Origin: Phaeoceros laevis
Taxonomy: Eukaryota > Anthocerotophyta > Anthocerotopsida > Notothyladales
Reading direction: 5' to 3'
DNA: 64,000 nucleotides
NCBI GenBank assembly: GCA_049999765.1
Contig: JBNGIQ010009280.1
Span: forward strand, 108,982-172,981
Positions 11,258 to 22,400 of the stretch are shown here, piece after piece. The notes under the pieces are model-generated. The model made no database searches and was not told where the DNA came from. It worked only from the letters and a program-made list of their open reading frames with translations. A program made the position numbers and the translations under genes. Positions within the stretch are counted from its first letter, which is position 1. Every line of letters begins with the position of its first letter.

Positions 11258-11429
11258 TCAACCGGTGCCGGTCACGTATACCGCATTGTACACAGAACGT
11301 ATACGAATAGGAGAGAGGAGATGGAGGTGAGAGGCGATGGAGGTGAGAAGAAAGCGCATGGCCGCATGCCATGCCGTGGCCAAGTGAAGGCGGGGCCCAC
11401 GCCTGGCCACCTGATATTTAGGCCAAGCC
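11258..11429 (-). repeat. MULE right terminal inverted repeat
   Basis: Reverse complement of the left repeat, ending TGATATTTAGGCCAAGCC, followed directly by the 9-bp duplication CTGTTAGAC (11430-11438). Confidence 0.88.
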
Positions 11430-11438
11430 CTGTTAGAC
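11430..11438 (+). repeat. 9-bp target-site duplication of the MULE, right
   Basis: Exact second copy of 9290-9298. It returns the sequence to the Copia-2 leader. Confidence 0.88.
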
Positions 11439-11779
11439 ACCAAGGCGGCACCACTTCCTGCACCCAACAGACTCCTTGTGTACAAGTGTTAGAAAGCGTT
11501 AAAGAACTCTCACAGCTGCTGTTGGATTTTACATCTTCTACACTTAAAAGAACACAGCAGTTGTTAGATGCGCTATAACACTTACGAACCAGAGTAGATC
11601 AAGTAGATGCACATTTGTGCAGCCTCATTTTGAGGTTGCTTGTTTGCTTGCAGAATCAGCACACTAACCATCTAAATCAAAGTGTATCACCTTTAGCAGG
11701 CACAAGGTCTGCTAGAATATGCTTGAATTGTGCTCCTGAACCTGCAAGAGACGGTGCATCCGAGATATGAAGATGCGTT

Positions 11780-12400
11780 ATGAGTGAAGGGAGTGACTGG
11801 GACATCTTTGGTCAGTCACTAGAGGATGACGCACTTTATACACTCGCATCTTTCTTCGCCATGTCTGAAGATGATGGTGGAGGTGGTGGTGGCGGCGGTA
11901 ACAAGGGACCTGAGTCATCACCAATGCTTAAGATCGAGTTTAAAGAGAAGGATAGGCTTTTAAACGGGTCGAACTATGATGTGTGGGCACTCCGGATGCG
12001 AGGAGTTCTTGTGGAGACATCATTGTGGGGATACGTTTGTGGCTCCATCCTTCGGCCTACCAAATCACCTACACAGTTGATAACATTCGAAGGAAGTCAG
12101 AGTACTCCAGAGCACCTAGCTTAGGACATTGTAGACGCGAGGGCACAAACTGCAATACGCATTGGACTCACGGAGTCAATGGTGTTGAGTACATCCTCGG
12201 CTACTACGTCCAAGGAGATGTGGGAGCACTTGGCCCTTGTGTATCATTCTAAGGACATGATGTCCAGAATGAGTGCACATACGAAGTTTCACAATCTGAA
12301 AATGTAGGAAGGCCAACCTTTGGATCAATTCATTTCAATGTTCAGGACAGCTCGACTTTGCCTGGAACAAACGGGGAAGCCAGTCAGTGAGCCAGATGCA
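11780..12400 (+). pseudogene. Copia-2 gag, 5' part
   Basis: Gag would form the particle shell. The frame starts at an ATG at 11780, has a glycine run (about residues 34-41) and then the copia gag signature (FKEKDRLLNGSNYDVWALRM), like the KDRFSGSQFDIWAMRV of Copia-1. A TAG at 12122-12124 and another stop after residue pattern KFHNLKM (about 12306) break the frame. At 12401 Copia-1 begins, and the gag frame resumes after it at 18839 (MRLLSALPPSYSNFV). This is a clear nested-insertion scar. Upstream, 11439-11779 is leader with a short helical frame and a CxxC string. Confidence 0.88.
12396..12400 (+). repeat. Target-site duplication of Copia-1, left (atgca)
   Basis: Matches 18834-18838 on the other side of Copia-1, inside the gag of Copia-2. 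Confidence 0.9.
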
Positions 12401-12630
12401 TGAAAGAATGCAAGCTTACGCGTAGGAAGATTTAGGAAAGAACATTAAATAAAAGATAAATGTGTCACGCTCGTTCTCACTCTTAAGAGGAGAGAGACGG
12501 CGGTTGGAAGTGTCCCGTTGCCGTGAAGGCGACGGTTAGGGTAGGCGCGACGTTTCATGGCGTTTCGTATCCCTAATTAAAGGCTGTCTAATTAAATAAA
12601 TAATTAAACTAATTATGCCTATTTCCTTTA
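12401..12630 (-). repeat. Copia-1 3' LTR
   Basis: Direct repeat of 18607-18833, differing at three positions plus a 3-bp indel. Next to it, 12631-12641 is the complement of the polypurine tract. Confidence 0.95.
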
Positions 12631-12641
12631 CTCCCACTTAG
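12631..12641 (-). other. Copia-1 polypurine tract
   Basis: On the minus strand this reads CTAAGTGGGAG, purine-rich and abutting the 3' LTR, as expected for the plus-strand primer. Copia-3 and Copia-4 have nearly the same string at the same place. Confidence 0.85.
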
Positions 12642-12743
12642 ACGCATGCATTAGGGCTCGGTTCATTTGCTGCAGCCGGTTACGCTCCCCTTCCGGTCAC
12701 GTTCAAAGTTACTTCCACTCAGTTTACGCCCGCCAAGTCCAGG

Positions 12744-13091
12744 ATGAGTCTTCTGGCGGCAGTGTGTCTGCTCCAGTCCCTTGTGTTGGTGATGCTCATC
12801 CTCCACGCTCTGCATCGTAGCAGGCGAGCTTGCGCTGTGTGTGCGGAATTCTTGAAGCTGTATTCGCTCGAAGAAGAACTTGAGGCGGCGCATCTGAGAT
12901 GGAGAACTGTGCAAGGATTCTCGAAGCTGGTCCCTGATCCACCATTTCGCTACCTGCCTGGATGCCCAGATAGATTCCTGTACTCTGGCAGTGATTTTTC
13001 TAAGTACGGCAAGCTAATTCTTCGATATGGTGAGGTGTCTTTGCCACAAACTCCCACTGCTGCCTTGCAGGTGTTTTACCCCTTGCGCTGA
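12744..13091 (+). CDS. Antisense ORF of Copia-1 (115 aa, membrane segment, unknown)
   Basis: This ORF runs opposite to the element, between the end of pol (13234) and the 3' LTR (12630), starting 114 nt from the LTR. Residues about 4-22 form one hydrophobic segment (LLAAVCLLQSLVLVMLIL) that could anchor it in a membrane. Then come a Cys-rich stretch (CAVC), a short charged helix (EEELEAAHLRW) and a C-terminal motif: FRYLPGCP at 68-75, GKLILRY at 89-95 and a proline at 101. The same order (FR-x-L-x-x-CP, about 15 residues, G-x-L-x-x-RY, then P) occurs in the antisense ORFs of Copia-3 and Copia-4. It is intact here although gag-pol is broken. Transcription would have to start in or near the 3' LTR. 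Function is unknown. Confidence 0.6.
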   Translation: MSLLAAVCLLQSLVLVMLILHALHRSRRACAVCAEFLKLYSLEEELEAAHLRWRTVQGFSKLVPDPPFRYLPGCPDRFLYSGSDFSKYGKLILRYGEVSLPQTPTAALQVFYPLR

Positions 13092-13233
13092 CAGTTAGTG
13101 TGCTTGCATGCAGAGCCATGGCATCGGTGTGTGACCACCATGCCTTCAAGGAAGTTCCAGGGTTCATGGAGATCTCCTTTTTCAGCTGCAGGTTGAGATA
13201 ACCACAGCATGCTATCTAGGGATTTGCATAGTG

Positions 13234-16200
13234 CTAAGTGCTGGGGTTCTCAGCTACACCCATGGCCATTCTGAACTTCTCAAACTTTTCTTTGGCCAGG
13301 GCTTTGGTTAGAATGTCAGCAACATTTTCATCTGTAGGGCAGTATTGCAGGTTTGCTTGACCGTCTGTGATGACCTGACGTATGAAGTGGTGCTTTATTT
13401 CTATGTGCTTAGTGCGAGCATGCATGACAGGATTGCGAGCTAATGCAATCGCTGACTAGTTGTCGCAGAGGAGGAGGGTTGGACCTGTCTGCTTCTCCTC
13501 CAGGGACTCAAGTAGCCCTCTTGTGTAGATAATATCTTGTGATGCCGTTGCTGTGGCGGCATACTCAGCCTCTGTCGAAGACAAGGCCACGACGTGCTGC
13601 TTTTTGCTGTACCAGGAAATGATGGTTGCATTGTATTCATCCTTGCCTAGTAGCAAACAGTTTGCCGAAACTGACCTCCTTGTATCGCTGTCTGATGCCC
13701 AGTCAGCATCTGTGAAGCAGGACATCAGCAGTCTTTCTTGTCTTCTTGTACATAGAAGGCTGAGGGTTGGGGTTCCCTTGAGGTAACGTAGGACTCTCTG
13801 GACAGCTGCCCAATGAGGGCTTCCATAATTTGTTAGATACTGTGCTGTGGCTCCTACTGCATGGCAAAGCTCAGGCCTGGTCCAGTTTCTAACATATATC
13901 AAGGTGCAAACTGCGCTCCTGTAAGGTACAGTTTCCATCTTCTGCCTTTCTTCTTCAGTTTTTGGACACTGGTCCACAGACAGTTTGTCTCCAGCAGCCA
14001 TTGGAGTAACTGCTGGCTTGCAGTCTAACATGCGAAACCTTGCTAGCACTTGCTGTATAAAGGTGGACTGGTGCATGAACACTGTGTGAAGGGAAAGGTT
14101 CTGAATGATTTGAACTCCCAGAAAGTATGTTAGCTGGCCCAAATCTGACATACTAAACTCTGATGTTAGTATTGCCTTGACTTTGAGCATAAGAGCAGGG
14201 CTGCTAGCTACAATGACAGCGTCGTCGACGTACAACGCCAGGTAGACAATGCCTTCCTTGTCATAGAGCAAGTACACATTGCTATCTGCCGTATTTTGAG
14301 TAAATCCTGACTTCTTCAAGTATGTGTCTATGCGTTTGTACCATTCCCTAGGCGACTGCTTCAAACCATAGATCGTTTTTAGAAGTTTGCATACCTTCTG
14401 AGGATGGTGTTTGTCCTCGAACCCCTCAGGCTGGCGCATATAGATGGTTTCTTCCAGCTCCCCATTCAGGAAAGCGGTCTTGACATCCATGTGTTCCATT
14501 TGATAATCATGATGTGCTGCTATCGCCATCAGGGCTCGGATAGAGGTTGCACGCACAACAGGGGAGAAGGTCTCATTATAATCAAGTCCTCCCACTTGAC
14601 TATATCCTCTGGCAACAAGACGAGCTTTGTATCTGGCGATGCTGCCATCCTGATTAATTTTCTTCTTGAAAACCCACTTGCATGTCACAGTTTTGCGCCC
14701 ACGAGGTAAGTCAACTAGCTCCCACGTCTTGTTATCCATAAGTGATTTGTATTCTGACAGGATTCCTTCATTCCATTTTTCTGATTCAGGTCCTGTCATA
14801 GCTTCCTTGTAAGATTGAGGTTCTCCCATGGACAGGGGGTCCTCATCTTCTTGCACAAGGAAGCTGTTGTAGGTTAGAGGTGGTGTTGTCCAGTCAGATG
14901 GAGATTGAGTGTGGTGCCTCCGTCCAAGGTCTGTTCCTCGACGTACAGGTGCTGGTGGCACATACACTTCATTGTATGGGACAGTGGCCTCATCCTCTTG
15001 TGAGCCAGCTTCTGCCATGGTGCCATCATTGCCAGCTATGACATCAGGTGTATCTGATGCATTTATGTTATCATGACTAGTATCGTCATCAGGAAAGGTG
15101 CTAACATTTTCTGCTGCAGGTAAGTTGTGATTTATTTGTGTTGTTTGTGCATTAGTAAGCTGCACTTGTGAACTAGCTGCAGGTGACTGAATGTTGCTAT
15201 TTCCTGTGTGCGAGGTGACTGGTACGGAGGTAGATGGCAAGGGTGCAGGTGCATCTATGTATGCATCTGTGCCAAAGTCATCTACTTCAGTTGCATCCTG
15301 ACTGGTTGATGCATGATCAGCATCTCTTGGATGTTTGGGCATGAAAGGCTGATCCAGCAGGAGCTGCTCATGAAAGACCACACTTCGTGCATGGGTGGTG
15401 CTCCTGTCAGCAGGGTCATACAGTTTATATCCCTTGATACCTTCAGTATAGCCGACGAAGACATACTTACGAGCCTTATAGTCCAGCTTGATGCGTTGAT
15501 CTTCAGATAAATGTGCATAAGCTGGGGCACCGAAAATTCGAAGGTGATTAATTCGAGGTTTCTGAGATGTCCACCGCTGGTAAGGGGTAGCTCCTGTGTA
15601 CGCTTTCGTATGTAGCCTCATTCTTATGTAGTTTGTTGTTGCAACGGCTTCTGCCCAATATCCCCTAGGTAAGCCAGAGACATGGAGCATGGCTTTGGCT
15701 TGTTCTTGCAGATGCCGGTTTGTAAGCTCAGCAATCGGGTTCTGGGAGGAGGTGTACGGCACAGTAAACTGGTGAGATATACCTAAACCGCGGCAATATG
15801 TGTCAAAAGCTTGTGATACATATTCTCCACCATTGTCGCTGTGGAGACACTTGACTTTTTCACCAATCTGTCGTTGTGCATAGTTTACAAACTCTTGGAA
15901 GCAGCCTAATGTCTGGCTTTTCTGTTTGATGTAGTATAGCACTGCATATCTGCTCCAATCATCTATGAAGGAGAGAACATAAAGTGCACCGCCAAGAGAG
16001 GGGGTGGACATAGGTCCGCACAAGTCTGAATGCACCAACTCCAGCAGCTTGGTGGCCCTAGTTGGGTCTTGGTTCTTGTAGGGCTGCTGATGGTGTTTTC
16101 CGTATACACATGCCTCACAGAATTGACGATCTGAGGCTCGAAGCATAAACTTCTCTCTGTAGAGGTTGTTGTCCGCTATCATTAACTTCAGTTTGTCAAA

Positions 16201-16700
16201 GTTAGCATGACCTAGCCTAAAATGTCAGAGCATTGATTGTTGATCTTTGAGGGCTGCCTGTGTGAGATGGACTGCTCGAGGGTATGTGCTCAGCTTGGAG
16301 ACAACATCTAGCTCATACAGTCCATGACAGGGAGTACCTGTTGCAAGGACTACGTTTTTGGACTTGGAGTCCATGAGAATGCAGTCATGGCCCTCGAAGA
16401 TTATGCGTATCGGATGTTCTAGGTTAAACTTGCTAACAGAGATCAGGTTTTTGACCATTCTGGGGACGTGGAGAACATCTACAATTTTTATGGTTGTGTG
16501 ATTTGTCAGCAGGAGAGGGACTGTGCCTATTCCTGCTATTGTGGTTGGCCTATCATCTCCTAAGTGGACAACTTGTCCAGGTGGCATGGAAGTATATTCT
16601 GCAAATGCACTTCTGTCATGGCAACAGTGGGATGATGCACCAGAATCAAGGAACCAAGTGTCACTTCGTTCTGTGTGGCCACCATACATACTGCAAGTAT
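13234..16700 (-). pseudogene. Copia-1 pol: protease, integrase, reverse transcriptase, RNase H
   Basis: Order on the minus strand: protease (WFLDSGASSHCC, about 16660), integrase zinc region and core (CEACVYGKHH; HSDLCGP; HSDNGGEY; a Glu in NPIAEL), reverse transcriptase (TAFLNGELEE; LYVDDAVIV) and RNase H (DADWASDSDTRR; SSTEAEYAA; ending at 13234). This is the copia order, with integrase before reverse transcriptase. Two nonsense codons are seen: TGA at 16222-16227 where the family has the Trp of LWHFRLGH, and TAG at 13456-13458 where a Gln (CDNQSAIAL) is expected. A frameshift lies near 16690 between gag and protease. Otherwise a 908-codon stretch (16182-13456) is open, so decay is recent. 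Confidence 0.95.
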
Positions 16701-17888
16701 GGGGTGAGGGTTACTCTGCACCAGGTTGCTCTCAGCAGGAGGTGCAACCCTCCTAGGCTCATTAGCCTTCTTTTTCCGGCATTCATGCTCATAATGGCCA
16801 GGTATAAGGCACCAGTTACATGGCCCTTTCTTTTTACTTACTGCAGCTTGAGGTCGCTTCTTGTTACCATTGTTAGTGCTGGTCCAAGGTTGACGAGGTG
16901 GAGGCCGTCGAGGTCCTTTAGCAGCGTAAAGAACTCTGTTTGAGGCTTCTCCCTTGTGGGAGGATCCACCCTTGCTTGCTCCCCTGGTTGACTCCTCCTC
17001 GAGAAGTGCTCCAAAGAGGTCAGCAAGTGAGACTGCAGGGACTTGGCCTGCTGGAGTAGCTTGCGCTATTAGTCTCAACCTTGTGCTATGGTTACTAACA
17101 AAGGTATGAAAGCTATCAGGTAAGGATAGGAGGAGGGCTGTTGCGGCCTGCATTTCTGTCGTTGTTGTTCCACTTGACGTGAGTTTCGAGCGCAGGGTCC
17201 GAAACTTGCTGACATGATGCTCAACAGAGTCGTTTTCCCTCATTCTGAAGTTGTAAAAATTACGTGTTGCAGTGAGATTAATTGCACCATTCACAACTTG
17301 GTATGACTGGGTTAACGAGTCCCAAGCTGCTTTGGTGAACTCCACATCTTGCGTGTAGTGCATCATTGATCCATCGAGTGCCGACTGGATCACACCAAGT
17401 GCCCGCAGGTCCAGCTTGGTCCATGCTGCTTGATCAGCAGCTGTTGCAGTATTTGGAGGTCTCGGTGTTGCACCAGTGACAACCTCCCACAGGTCATGTT
17501 CTCGAAGAATTGTTTTGACCCTCATGGCCCAGATATCAAACTGTGAACCAGAGAACCTATCCTTTTCCTTAAAATCTATTTTTAAGTTATACACAGTTGT
17601 GTTATTCGTGACCGTATTTGCTAGATGGTGCTGTGCCATTGTTCTAACGACGTGGGCTGCTAAAGCTGCCCTAGTGGCTTGTGCAGCTGTGGAGGCCTAT
17701 GCAAGAAAGGCTGATTGTGCAGCAGCAAAGTTCGTAGGAACTGAAGATGTGCTCCCTTGTGACGAGGACGGTTGTTCAGCAACAGAGAGTGGATTTACTG
17801 GAAGTGATGGAAGCGGTGAGGTGTTGTGTTTGTGAGACCCTCTACCACGTCCTCGACCACGTCCACGCCCTCTATTGTTAAATGACAT
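16560..17888 (-). pseudogene. Copia-1 gag
   Basis: The frame opens with ATG at 17888 and an arginine-glycine repeat (MSFNNRGRGRGRGRGRG), which is unusual at the start of a copia gag and could bind RNA. A TAG at 17697-17699 interrupts the same frame, which goes on through the gag core (DFKEKDRFSGSQFDIWAMR near 17560) and the CCHC zinc knuckle (CNWCLIPGHYEHEC near 16820). A one-base shift near 16690 separates it from the protease. Gag assembles the particle and the knuckle packages RNA in this family. Leader ORFs precede it at 18005-18585. Confidence 0.92.
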
Positions 17889-18004
17889 GTACTAGCTTAG
17901 AATTGACCAGGTGCTGGTACCACCCGATGCTGCCTTGCGACTGCTCTCTCGTAACGTCGTTGCATTGGTGTAGCATCTCTATTCAGCAAATTCAGGACCT
18001 CCAA

Positions 18005-18364
18005 TTATTGAGTGAGTGCCTGAATTTGTGTGTTGGTGTTGTCCACTTGCTCAGCCAGGTCCAGGACCCTGGTTCTAGTGCCGATTGACACTTCTTTCAC
18101 CAGGTCATAAACCTCAAGCAGCAGCAGGTCAGATTGAGATGGGTACGAATTGAAATGCTCCGTACACTGGTTGCAGAGGGTAAGCCTGTCCTTTTGATGG
18201 ATGTTTGCCTTTTGCTTTGAATTGCTTTCTGCAACAGCTAATTTGTGGCTGGCCTGCCCTCTCAGACCTCTGACAGGCTGCGGTTTTATGATGCTGGACA
18301 CAGTGGTCGACAAGAAACTCTCAAGGTTCTTATTCTGTGAGTATGAACCTGGAAGACTCAGCAT
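18005..18364 (-). CDS. Copia-1 leader ORF0 (119 aa, unknown)
   Basis: An open frame lies between the micro-ORF at 18409-18585 and gag (17888). It has a basic N-terminal half, a CxxC pair (CNQC, about residue 65) and a helical C-terminal half (LLLLEVYDLVKEV, then DLAEQVDNTNTQIQ) that could form a coiled coil. Copia-3 and Copia-4 have a longer ORF at the same place, also with one CxxC pair (CNTC, CNIC) followed by a helical segment, which suggests but does not prove common origin. No known family is recognised. Confidence 0.45.
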   Translation of the reverse strand: MLSLPGSYSQNKNLESFLSTTVSSIIKPQPVRGLRGQASHKLAVAESNSKQKANIHQKDRLTLCNQCTEHFNSYPSQSDLLLLEVYDLVKEVSIGTRTRVLDLAEQVDNTNTQIQALTQ

Positions 18365-18408
18365 CGCGTGCGTGGGCTCTTCCCTTTCTCCTAGACATTG
18401 CGAGATTT

Positions 18409-18585
18409 TCAACTGTAGCAGTGAAAGACTACGCTAGCAATGAAAGTATCCCTCAGATCCCCAAACCTGGCTAGTGAGGTTTTGAGTGCATAGATAACCT
18501 GCCTGAAATGTGTGTGTGACAAATTTTTAATGCACTCTGAATGCTTGCAGGTGGTGCAAGATTCAGGGGGAGTGACGGGATCCAT
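18409..18585 (-). CDS. Copia-1 leader micro-ORF A (58 aa, Cys-rich, conserved)
   Basis: The ATG lies 21 nt inside the LTR border, just after the primer site. The product is MDP..PP, then C-x2-C-x4-C, then KNLSH, a helical stretch and RFG, ending FHCYS. The ORFs at the same place in Copia-3 (32650-32829) and Copia-4 (42217-42396) share the MD start, PP, C-x2-C, a further Cys, LSH, a Phe, RFG, an Ala-rich helix and the final YS before the stop. Conservation of start, stop and length across two LTR families indicates a translated protein. The Cys/His spacing suggests a small zinc-binding fold; this is inference. Confidence 0.65.
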   Translation of the reverse strand: MDPVTPPESCTTCKHSECIKNLSHTHFRQVIYALKTSLARFGDLRDTFIASVVFHCYS

Positions 18586-18592
18586 CGCTAGA

Positions 18593-18606
18593 TGGCTCTG
18601 ATACCA
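18593..18606 (-). other. Copia-1 primer binding site
   Basis: Minus strand TGGTATCAGAGCCA abuts the 5' LTR and is complementary to the 3' end of initiator Met-tRNA. Confidence 0.95.
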
Positions 18607-18833
18607 TGAAAGAATGCAAGCTTACGCGTAGGAAGATTTAGGAAAGAACATTAAAGAAAAGAAAAATGTGTCACGCTCGTTCTCACTCTTAAGAGGAGAG
18701 AGACGGCGGTTGGAAGTGTCCCGTTGCCGTGGCGACGGTTAGGGTAGGCGCGACGTTTCATGGCGTTTCGTATCCCTAATTAAAGGCTGTCTAATTAAAT
18801 AAATAAATAAACTAATTATGCCTATTTCCTTTA
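18607..18833 (-). repeat. Copia-1 5' LTR
   Basis: 227-bp partner of 12401-12630. The following 5 bp (18834-18838, atgca) are the right target duplication, after which the Copia-2 gag frame resumes. Confidence 0.95.
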
Positions 18834-18838
18834 ATGCA

Positions 18839-19465
18839 TGCATGAGATTGCTATCAGCTCTTCCTCCTAGTTACTCAAACTTCGTCACCAGTCAAAATGC
18901 AGTACTATGCCTTGCACAGCAGCTAGCATTGTTGACTGGGCGACAAGAGGAGGATTTCCAGACTCTGAACATCAATGAGCTTGTTGGTGCACTGATGCAA
19001 GAGGAGGTCAGTAGGACTGCCTCAAAAAGTACTAGGGGGCAGGCCCTCTATGCATCAGCTAGGCCAAAAGGGCCAAGGAAACCATTCAACAAGTCTTTTC
19101 CTCTCAAAGGGAGAGGAGCCTCACCATCTGATGCCTCCTCCAGCAAGAAACGACCCAGGAATTGTCATTGGTGCGGCTTGCCCAATCATTGGGAGCGTGA
19201 CTGCCGGAAAAAGAAGAATAATGAGCCAAGGAGGGTACCTGCACCTGAAGCCAATAGTGTGGCCAAGAAGGACAAGTCCTCCTCTCCTTCTGTTTTGCTT
19301 GTGCAGTCCACCAATAGTCCTGAGTCTACACATGCTGTGACCAAACCACGAGTCTCATTTCATGCACTTACTGTGTGTTCAACCGCGACTGAATCACACA
19401 GTCCTTTTGGTATATCGACTCGGGTGCCACAGCACACATTTGTCACGATAGGTCTGTGTTCATAG
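18839..19465 (+). pseudogene. Copia-2 gag, 3' part
   Basis: This is the continuation of the gag begun at 11780, cut by Copia-1. It holds the gag core tail (LLSALPPSYSNFVTS), a basic stretch and the CCHC zinc knuckle (CHWCGLPNHWERDC near 19170). The frame ends at 19465 because of a one-base shift near 19410. The protease motif follows in the next frame. Confidence 0.9.
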
Positions 19466-22400
19466 ATTACACTGCACACACCACTGGGCAAAATGTGTTA
19501 TTAGGTGACGATAGCGAGTTTACAATCAAGGGAGTAGGTTCAGTGCACTTACGTATGCAGAACGGATGCACGCTGACTCTCTTGAACGTCTTGCACGTAC
19601 CTACAATCAAGAAGAATTTGCTGTCAGTTGCACAGCTTACACAAAACCATAGTTTTGAAGTCATTTTTTGCAGATCCATGTGTATGGTCAAGGAGTCTGG
19701 AAAGACAGTTGTTTTAGGCAAACTAGTGCACGACCTCTTCATGTTGAATATCACTAGTCTCCCTGCACCATCTGCACAGGTTGCCGGGGTTAGCCCATGT
19801 GTCACTGATTCAGAAGTAACAAAAATCTGGCATATGAGGCTTGGTCACCCTAATCCAAAGAAATTGAAGGACATGGCCAAGCAGGATATGTATGCTGATG
19901 GGCTTCCAGCTAATCTGAGCCCGTTACCTTTCTGTGAAGCATGCGTTTATGGCAAACTGCCTAGGGATGCATATCCAAAAGGAGGTGGCACAAAGGCGAC
20001 TGATTTACTTCACCTGGTTCACGCAGATCTTTGTGGACCAGTCTCAACTCCATCCTTCAGTGGTGGTCTCTACTTTTTAACTTTCATTGATGATCACAGC
20101 CGGTACTCTCAGGTGTATATATTCAAGCACAAAAAATGAAGCTTTTGACTGCTTTAAAGAGTACACGACCTTGGTGGAGCGGCAGACGGGCAAGCGGTTG
20201 CGGTGTCTTCGAACTGATAATGGCGGAAAATTTGATTCCAACGAGTTTAATGCCTATTGCAAGGGCCTAGGCATTGCTCGTCAATTTACTGTTCCTTATA
20301 GTTCTTCACAGAATGGTGTTGGTGAAAGACGCAACCGATCTGCATAGAACATTGCCCGTAGCATGATCAAGCAGGCTGGACTATCACTTGCATATTGGGC
20401 AGAAGCGATCTCTACAGCAAACTACTTATATAACCGCTTGCCTTGGAAATCTTCAGCCGGGCGGACTCCATATGAACTTTGGTGTGGCAGGAAGCTGACT
20501 GTGCAACATTTGCGGGTCTTCGGCTCTTCTGCGTATGCTTATGTTCCCAAGGAGCGTCGCCTGCACAAGAAGCTCTCCGACAGAGCTGTCAAGTTAGTCT
20601 TCATCGGGTACACCGATGGGATCAAGGCTTATAAATTGTTTGACCCTGCCACACGTCGTATTCAGTATGCACGCATGGTTATATTTGACGAGGCTTCTTT
20701 GCTTGGCGTGACGCCCCTACCAACTACTCTAGCTACATCCAGTGACGACGTACCTGGCGAGCTAGCTACCTTCGATCTCTCTTCTCATAGTATTCCTCAG
20801 CCCTCGGAGCTCTTGGAAATTTCCTGTGAAGAGGAGGAAGGTTTAGTGGATGGTAATGATGATGCGCACATGGATGCATCCCAGGAAATTCATGATGTAG
20901 GCAATGTAGACAATATCGAAGAACACTTAGCTGCACCACCACTATTAGCTGAGGAAGTTCCTGAAGCTATGCATATGGATGACATGCCTTCGACTGATTT
21001 GCTGGTCCCTGCAGCGACTTCGGCAGTATCTGCCTCCACTAGACCCAAAAGGACACGGACTGCACCAGCGTACTTCGACCCTGGAGACTGGACCAGTCGT
21101 CACAGTCGCACTGACTGGACCATTGGCCATGCCAATTCCAGTGTACCTGTAGTACCTGCATTAACTGAGAATGCAGAGCAAGTAGGGGATACCTCTGAAG
21201 ACGACGATGATTCTGGTGTATCAGCCCTCCTTGTTGCCTTACAAGGTGTCCCTATATGGAGTTTTAGGATCAGGAGGCGCAGGCACTTGCCGTGGCCATG
21301 ACAACACCATCAAATCCTGTCACAATGCGAGAAGCTTATACTGGACCCGATGGCAAACAATGGAAGCAAGCAGTGCAAGAGGAGTATGACTCCTTAATTG
21401 AAAATGGTACCTGGTCGCTGCAGAAGTTGCCACCTGGACGCAAGGCCATCTCGAATAGATGGGTTTTTAAAACAAAGTTCAATTCAGATGATACCATTGC
21501 CCGTTACAAGGCAAGACTTGTTGTGCGAGGTTTTTCTCAGAGATATGGAGAGGACTACTTCGAAACCTTCGCCCCGGTTGTTAAGTTTCCAACTTTGCGT
21601 CTTGTAATGGCCCTTGCTGCACATAGCAACTTAGATCTTCACCAAATGGATGTGAAGACCGCCTTCCTTCATGGTACACTGGAGGAGGAGATTTATATGG
21701 CCTAGCCAGAGGGCTACATTCAACCTAGCAAGGAGGACATGGTCTGTAAATTACATAAGACCATATATGGGTTTAAACAAAGCCCTAGGGCTTGGCACAC
21801 AAGAATTGACACTTTCTTACTGAAATGCGGCTTTACGAAAGGAACAGCAGATTCAAACCTCTATGTGTTAAGGCGCAAGGAAGCTTATCTGTTGCTCTTG
21901 GTCTACGTTGACGACCTGATCATTGAAGCTTCCACTGGACCTGGCAGCCTGCTGCAAACAGTAAAGAATCTCCTAAAGTCCGAGTTTGACATGACAGACA
22001 TAGGGGAATTGAAGTGGTGTCTTGGTGTGGAAGTCACAAGAGACAGGAAGGCTGGGACGTTGACGTTATCTCAAAAGAAGTACATAGACGACAGTCTCAA
22101 GAGATTCCACATGGCTGATGCACATGGTTCAAGTACTCCCTTGACATCAGGTGTTAGGCTTTCCAAGGAGCAGTGTGCAAAGACAGAAGCTGAAAAACTT
22201 GCAATGAGCCGGATACCTTATAAACAAGCTGTGGGGATGCTTATATACCTGCAGTGCCTCACGAGAGCCGATATTTCCTTCGCTGTTCACGTAGTCTCAC
22301 AATTTTCTGTCAGACTATGGCCAAGATCATTGGGTTCAGGTGAAACGTATCTTCAGGTACCTGAAACAAACCATCAGCTACAACATTGTTTATCATGCAT

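Larger units (their letters stand above)
9299..11429. mobile_element. Mutator-like element (MULE), non-autonomous, 2.1 kb
   Basis: Long terminal inverted repeats (about 9299-9460 and 11258-11429) begin GGCTTGGCCTAAATATCA on both ends and stay similar for about 165 bp. They are flanked by an exact 9-bp target duplication. Long TIRs plus a 9-bp duplication are diagnostic of Mutator/MULE elements. The inside shows no MURA-type transposase. It holds a 94-codon ORF, GC-rich repeats, a tRNA-like sequence and an assembly gap of 100 N. It therefore looks non-autonomous, possibly carrying captured host sequence (Pack-MULE style; inference). It inserted in the leader of Copia-2. Confidence 0.87.
12401..18833 (-). 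mobile_element. Copia-1: complete Ty1/copia element on the minus strand
   Basis: Two LTRs of 230 and 227 bp differ by three substitutions and a 3-bp indel. A Met-tRNA primer site, leader ORFs, gag, pol, an antisense ORF and a polypurine tract lie between them. The 5-bp duplication atgca flanks the element, which sits in the gag of Copia-2. On its own strand the LTR begins TAAAGG and ends TTTCA, so the 5' end is TA rather than TG. Gag-pol has two nonsense codons and one frameshift, otherwise it is complete. Confidence 0.95.
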
